DNA from: Firmicutes bacterium CAG:555
Lineage (GTDB): Bacteria; Bacillota; Clostridia; Oscillospirales; Oscillospiraceae
Assembly (NCBI GenBank): GCA_000431075.1
Contig: HF986900.1
Span: forward strand, 179,418 to 186,392
DNA: 6,975 nucleotides
Reading direction: 5' to 3'
The notes below the pieces were generated by a model. That model was given only the letters and a program-made list of their open reading frames with translations, did not search any database and was not told where the DNA came from. The position numbers and the translations under genes were made by a program. This document shows positions 4,501 to 6,975 of this stretch, in pieces (position 1 is the first letter of the stretch; every line of letters starts with the position of its first letter).

Positions 4501-6958
4501 CCGCAAGACCAAGGGCATCATCTTCTTCATGACCCGAGATGTTGACATGAGCTACAAGTATCATGTTGACGGCAACTCGTGGACGCCTATCGGTAATGTC
4601 GACAACGCATTCCAAGGCATCTACGATGGTCAAGGCTACACAGTAAAGTACATTTTTATTGACACCAGTGCCGATGACCAAGGCCTGTTCGGTCATGTAA
4701 ACAAGGGGGCAACAATTAAAAATCTCGGCATTTGCGGCATAGTCAGAGCAGGAACAAATGCCGGCGGCATTGTCGGCGATTTCAACTTCAGCACACTTGC
4801 CAACTGCTGGTCGTCCTGTGAGGTTACAGCCGGCGGTAATGCCGGTGGTCTTGTAGGCGGAGCGAACAACGGTACGATCGTTAATTGCACAAGCTACGGT
4901 GCCGTGGTAAGTTCCGGAGCATACGGTGCGATAGCAGGTTATGCTGCGCTGACATCGATCAAGTACTGTTACTATCTTTATGGCACCTGCAAGCAAGCAT
5001 ACAGTCCCGCCTCAACTGCTGTTGCAACAGGCGTTCAGTACTTCAACGGCACAAGCTCTGCCTGCATACTTCATGAGAAAGTCAATGTTGAGGGTACTAC
5101 AACGCAAAACGCTTTGAGCGCTCTTAAGCTCTATGTCGATGCTCACCCGGAAACCAACTACTGCTACTGGGTCATCGGCAACACTGAGGAATACATCAAG
5201 ATGGGCGTTGCGCTCTTCCCTGTTCTCATTTCCGCCTCCGGAACGATGGGTGGCAAGGACTTCAACGAAGTCCAAGCTTATTTTAACGGCACTGAGTATT
5301 ACTCGGTCATCAAGGCGATAAACGCCGCAAACGACGCTGAAGGCGGCGGAGATGTCATACTTGCAACGAATGTTGTTTTCTATCTGCATGATGATGTGAC
5401 GCTCGACAGTGATGTAAAGCTTGTCACCGATAAATATTCGGCCATTATTAAGTCCAACATCAAGCTTCAGAGCATGCAGCAGTTTGACGGTTACTTTACC
5501 GTAAAAGACGGCGGCAAGATCTATCTTTGGGACAGCGCAAAGAACGACTATGCTCTGTTCATGTACTCGCAGAAGAAAGCAGACCCCAGCTGCAACAGCA
5601 AGATATACGGCACTACTAGCCTTAACTTCCGCTCGGCACCTGTGGTGGGCGATTACCCCTCGGCGTATAACCTCAGTCTTGAGGACGGCGAATTTATCAT
5701 AAACTCCACGCTTGAAAGCGGCAATCCGCACACCATCCCCGGCGGCAGCACTCTTTCGATTCAAACGCATGCAACGCTGAATGTCGGCGCAAACGCAAGA
5801 ATTCGCACGACCGGCGGCGCAGTCGTCATGAACGAGGGCACCGTTAAGATCGGCAACGCAACGCTCGACCGCAACGGCGGTACGAAGATGAAGGGCGTGT
5901 TTGAAGATGACGGCGGCACCGTCACCCTCCCCTACATCTACAAAGAAGGCTACACTCTGCGTGGCTGGTCGGACGCTAATGGCACGATACATGTCGCAGG
6001 CTCAAGAGTTAAGGATGTCCAGCCGAACAGCGCATTCAAGGCTGAGTGGAGCTTGGGCGAGTCGGCCAACGACCCCTACCCCGGTGACGATGCGTTCTCG
6101 GACGATACGCCCGTGTACAATATTCCCATCACCGTTATACAGTCTAACGGCGGCACCATCTCCCCGGACAGCATGATGGCGGCCAAGGGTGAGAACCTGT
6201 CGTATCAGATAAGTGCAGACACAGGCTATCAGATAAAGACCGTGCTCGTTGACGGTCAACCGGTCGAGCTCGACGAAAATAACTGCTACCACTTTATCAG
6301 CATCAGCCGTGCACACAATATCATTGCACTGTTTGCAAAGACCACAAACGAGGCATATTACGATTGGGTCAACTCCTTTACCGACATTTCAGCAAACGAT
6401 TGGTTCTATGAAAGCGTGAGGTACACCGCCTCGGCTCAGCTCTTCATCGGCACTGAGGCCACCGTGTTCTCCCCCGACGATGCAATGACCCGAGAGATGA
6501 TAGTCACCGTGCTTTGGCGCTTAGCAGGAAGCCCCGTCGTTCCAGACGAGAATAAGATAAGCTTCCGAGATGTCAGTACAGACAGCTATGCATATGAGGC
6601 TATCCGCTGGGCATCGATGTTCAATATTATCGAGGGCTACGGCGATGGCACCTTCGGTTACGGTGACCCGATACTGCGTGAGCAGCTCGTGACCATCCTG
6701 TTCCGTTTTGCGCGCAGCTATGTCGGAGTTGATGTTTCGCTGACCGACTCGACGAACATTCTCGGCTATTCCGATGTTTTACAGATATCGCAGGGCATGG
6801 CGCAGCCGTTCCAGTGGGCAGTCGGCGCAAAGATCATTTACGGTACTTCCCGTACAACGCTTGAGCCCAGAGGCATGGCGACCCGTGCGCAGGTCGCAGC
6901 CGTATTCCAGCGCTTTAGCACGATCTTCATGGATAAGGTCCCCGTATTCAAAACCTGA
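1499..6958 (+). CDS. Giant SLH-anchored surface protein with four GLUG beta-helix units
   Basis: This 1819-aa protein is complete and ends with tandem in-frame stops, TGA then TAA. It begins with a Sec signal peptide (1-32). Four homologous units of about 300 residues follow (about 39-327, 328-638, 639-957, 958-1248). Each holds a YSI[SN] helix region, a W-x-x-IG and DG[CQ]GY segment, a GLFG/IKN[LV]G coil, three GLUG-type coils such as GGIVG...NCW, and a cap with an LLxxLNxW-type helix and a closing W/YP segment. Residues 1258-1457 are beta-rich and start with a YYSVIKAINAA...GGGDVIL pattern common in gut Firmicutes surface proteins. A Flg_new (Listeria-Bacteroides repeat) module spans about 1458-1518 (GYTLRGW, FKAEW), and a divergent InlB B-repeat-like module about 1542-1614. 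Three SLH domains (1625-1812) should bind secondary cell-wall polysaccharide. No HExxH, sortase signal or other catalytic motif was seen, so this is not a complete M26-type peptidase. An adhesin, ligand-binding or structural cell-surface role is inferred; the exact function is unknown. It is transcribed alone, away from the solute-binding gene. Confidence 0.93.
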   Translation: MSNKLKRIISSVLTVVMLFGLVCNSAVFPAYAADACGYDPAKTMSELDLSGEEALAGKSYSISTADELCAFAKYVNAGKLTEGVTFYLTSDIKLSNVTWTAIGSKAALAFKGVFDGCGYAVLKLTVDSQENNQALFGYVSGSAAEIKNLGVEGTLKAKANSAGIVANLDGAMIANSWNAVDVTGTYNVGGIAANVNGGTITNCTNYAYISGTESVGAIAGTLKGVSTVEYSYYVYYSSDKGVGSQSGSSTQSVYRFSTSSTEVLAEKELTVGGKTSDNMLTLLNEWLDMQEKGHNYRTWVFDTSTNSKHRVDGNYPSLEYPDYIAPKESTYTATSTMTALYEAKQNAVDGGCYSISSTDEIKYFRDYVNQGFKTDGVVFFQNADILMTTTVDSWVPIGNDEKVAFQGTFDGQGYVLTGIAINDRSSGLGLFGYVNNSKALIKNVGLFGGIVGGDNCGAIVGELMAGTVSNCWFDGELNAKDRVGGIVGKADQAQILNCVDFATIVGDKSTGGIVGACSSSTTIKYCYYPLNIANGCGQSSGSQTALVPFSKDGSDFTLERSVAVGSASGVKLLNVLNHWVTYLAMDSTYRYWKIDSSATGVARIQGDHPTQLYPGDGSGIKRVDEPHFDVDSETNPYNVKYIETATMTELYDSGADAVAGGHYSINSGAELKKLALYVKGNHATKDVTFYLTKDVDISVKALGNDSEGWLPIGCDYSVTESGSLTYVFNGTFDGCGYTVYGLYIYNEKGDNVGLFGRIRNAVIKNLGVIGGIVGEFNCGGIAGKSDSSTITNCWANVSIESESETGGIVGRMDDTTVENCVSYGATLCAGGETCISGGIAGDVLGKSAIKNCYYLKGTAQGGYNSAPSGAEINILTFTYGFEQDDYYCTLERATQIDDITTTSLLDALNAWVFLQNNGQYSGWRNSVTLIGEGDHSGHYPRLMTPGQFQDSDPNEKYDGDYTATASVSQLFSTGSDGIEGNAYSINGLDDLEALQKYVDAGRKTKGIIFFMTRDVDMSYKYHVDGNSWTPIGNVDNAFQGIYDGQGYTVKYIFIDTSADDQGLFGHVNKGATIKNLGICGIVRAGTNAGGIVGDFNFSTLANCWSSCEVTAGGNAGGLVGGANNGTIVNCTSYGAVVSSGAYGAIAGYAALTSIKYCYYLYGTCKQAYSPASTAVATGVQYFNGTSSACILHEKVNVEGTTTQNALSALKLYVDAHPETNYCYWVIGNTEEYIKMGVALFPVLISASGTMGGKDFNEVQAYFNGTEYYSVIKAINAANDAEGGGDVILATNVVFYLHDDVTLDSDVKLVTDKYSAIIKSNIKLQSMQQFDGYFTVKDGGKIYLWDSAKNDYALFMYSQKKADPSCNSKIYGTTSLNFRSAPVVGDYPSAYNLSLEDGEFIINSTLESGNPHTIPGGSTLSIQTHATLNVGANARIRTTGGAVVMNEGTVKIGNATLDRNGGTKMKGVFEDDGGTVTLPYIYKEGYTLRGWSDANGTIHVAGSRVKDVQPNSAFKAEWSLGESANDPYPGDDAFSDDTPVYNIPITVIQSNGGTISPDSMMAAKGENLSYQISADTGYQIKTVLVDGQPVELDENNCYHFISISRAHNIIALFAKTTNEAYYDWVNSFTDISANDWFYESVRYTASAQLFIGTEATVFSPDDAMTREMIVTVLWRLAGSPVVPDENKISFRDVSTDSYAYEAIRWASMFNIIEGYGDGTFGYGDPILREQLVTILFRFARSYVGVDVSLTDSTNILGYSDVLQISQGMAQPFQWAVGAKIIYGTSRTTLEPRGMATRAQVAAVFQRFSTIFMDKVPVFKT
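1613..2479 (+). repeat. Beta-helix unit 1 of the surface protein (residues 39-327)
   Basis: The conserved tyrosine of YSIS is Y60 and DGCGY is at 115-119. Coil asparagines are N148, N175 and N202, exactly 27 apart. Unlike the other units, the coil-2 and coil-4 cysteines are serines here (S176, S231); C203 remains. The cap ends with NYPSLEYP. It is the shortest and most N-terminal unit, probably the outermost. Confidence 0.85.
2480..3412 (+). repeat. Beta-helix unit 2 of the surface protein (residues 328-638)
   Basis: YSIS has Y353, and FDGQGY includes Q412. Coil asparagines are N443, N470 and N497, exactly 27 apart. Column cysteines are C471, C498 and C526. The three GLUG coils contain CGAIVG, VGGIVG and TGGIVG. 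The cap has a TLERS strand and a VLNHWV helix. A linker of about 20 residues, rich in charged residues, leads into unit 3. Confidence 0.88.
3413..4369 (+). repeat. Beta-helix unit 3 of the surface protein (residues 639-957)
   Basis: YSIN has Y663, and FDGCGY includes C735. Coil asparagines are N765, N792 and N819, exactly 27 apart. Column cysteines are C793, C820 and C852. The last coil is four residues longer than in unit 2 because of a CAGGETC-containing insertion. The cap has TLERA and an LLDALNAWV helix, the clearest example of the cap motif. Confidence 0.88.
4370..5242 (+). repeat. Beta-helix unit 4 of the surface protein (residues 958-1248)
   Basis: YSIN has Y983, and YDGQGY includes Q1045. 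Coil asparagines are N1075, N1102 and N1129, exactly 27 apart. Column cysteines are C1103, C1130 and C1157, also 27 apart throughout. The cap is the most diverged: its helix reads ALSALKLYV rather than LLxxLNxWV, and the closing YP becomes FP. This fits its position next to the stalk. Confidence 0.86.
5870..6340 (+). other. Flg_new and divergent InlB B-repeat-like modules of the surface protein
   Basis: Residues about 1458-1518 end in the Flg_new signature: GYTLRGW (W1490), a gap, then FKAEW (W1517). Residues about 1542-1614 follow the divergent InlB B-repeat pattern: I-T-V, NGGTISP, then GYQIKTVLVDGQPV and IIALFAK. Both are small beta folds common as spacers before SLH domains in Firmicutes surface proteins. 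A short acidic linker (about 1519-1541) separates them. Confidence 0.75.
6371..6934 (+). other. Three SLH cell-wall anchoring domains
   Basis: SLH1 begins FTDISANDWFYESV (from 1627) and has MTREMIV with R1665. SLH2 begins FRDVSTDSYAYEAI (from 1689) and has ILREQLV with R1727. SLH3 begins around LGYSDV (from 1755) and has ATRAQVA with R1796. All keep the arginine of the family's ITRAE-type motif; SLH2 has leucine in place of the threonine. SLH triplets bind pyruvylated secondary cell-wall polysaccharide in Gram-positive bacteria, so the protein's C-terminus should sit at the wall. Confidence 0.92.
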
Positions 6959-6975
6959 TAAATGCACAAACCGCC

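Noticed and set aside
4412..4996. Second long antisense open frame (194 codons) under beta-helix unit 4
   Set aside because: It mirrors the repeat-unit coding frame, has no recognisable protein features, and is explained by the codon use of the plus-strand gene.
1613..5242. IgA1-type (M26) zinc metallopeptidase, suggested by the GLUG repeats
   Set aside because: GLUG repeats occur in such proteases, but no HExxH motif was found anywhere in the protein.
1613..5242. Recent DNA-level tandem repeats or a CRISPR-like array
   Set aside because: The units resemble each other only as protein; DNA identity is limited to short tracts of about 12-18 bases, and there is no regular repeat-spacer pattern.
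5012..5992. Long open frame (326 codons) on the minus strand inside the surface-protein gene
   Set aside because: It lies wholly antisense to a well-supported coding region with clear domains, shows no recognisable family motif and has no convincing ribosome binding site. It is a codon-bias shadow.
6959..6975. Possible terminator after the surface-protein gene
   Set aside because: Only 17 bases remain after the stop. AAACCGCC at the edge could be a hairpin's left arm, but no partner arm or T-tract is visible.

Overview
This window looks like a piece of chromosome from a Gram-positive, anaerobic member of the Clostridia, probably a gut Oscillospiraceae/Ruminococcaceae-type organism. The evidence is strong GGAGG-type ribosome binding sites, sigma-A-like promoters, mid-range GC by eye, an SLH-anchored surface protein and a Clostridia-style HypB start. 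The genus cannot be fixed from the sequence.

There are three genes in two divergent units around a 173-bp intergenic region (1326-1498). On the minus strand a family-1-type extracellular solute-binding protein (129-1325) is followed after 20 bp by the first 36 codons of hypB (108 to the left edge), so the two are probably one operon. The solute-binding protein has no lipobox cysteine and no permease gene beside it here. On the plus strand one very large gene (1499-6958, 1819 aa) fills the rest of the window.

The large protein is secreted (Sec signal peptide, predicted cut after residue 32). It carries four divergent units of about 300 residues, each a GLUG-type beta-helix followed by a conserved cap. 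These are followed by a beta-rich stalk, a Flg_new-type (Listeria-Bacteroides) module, a divergent InlB B-repeat-like module and three SLH domains. The layout reads as cell-wall anchor, stalk, then four stacked beta-solenoid modules. No catalytic motif was recognised, so an adhesin, binding or structural role is the most that can be inferred.

The intergenic region holds two face-to-face extended -10 promoters that are symmetric about 1420.5, their -35 boxes lying in a perfect 8-bp inverted repeat. A separate AAGTATTA/TAATACTT dyad covers the solute-binding gene's -10 and start site. No RNA gene, insertion sequence, CRISPR array or terminator could be supported. The most noteworthy signals are the exact 27-residue coil spacing conserved in all four units, the partly alternating relatedness of those units, and the pairing of an unusual solute-binding protein with hypB.
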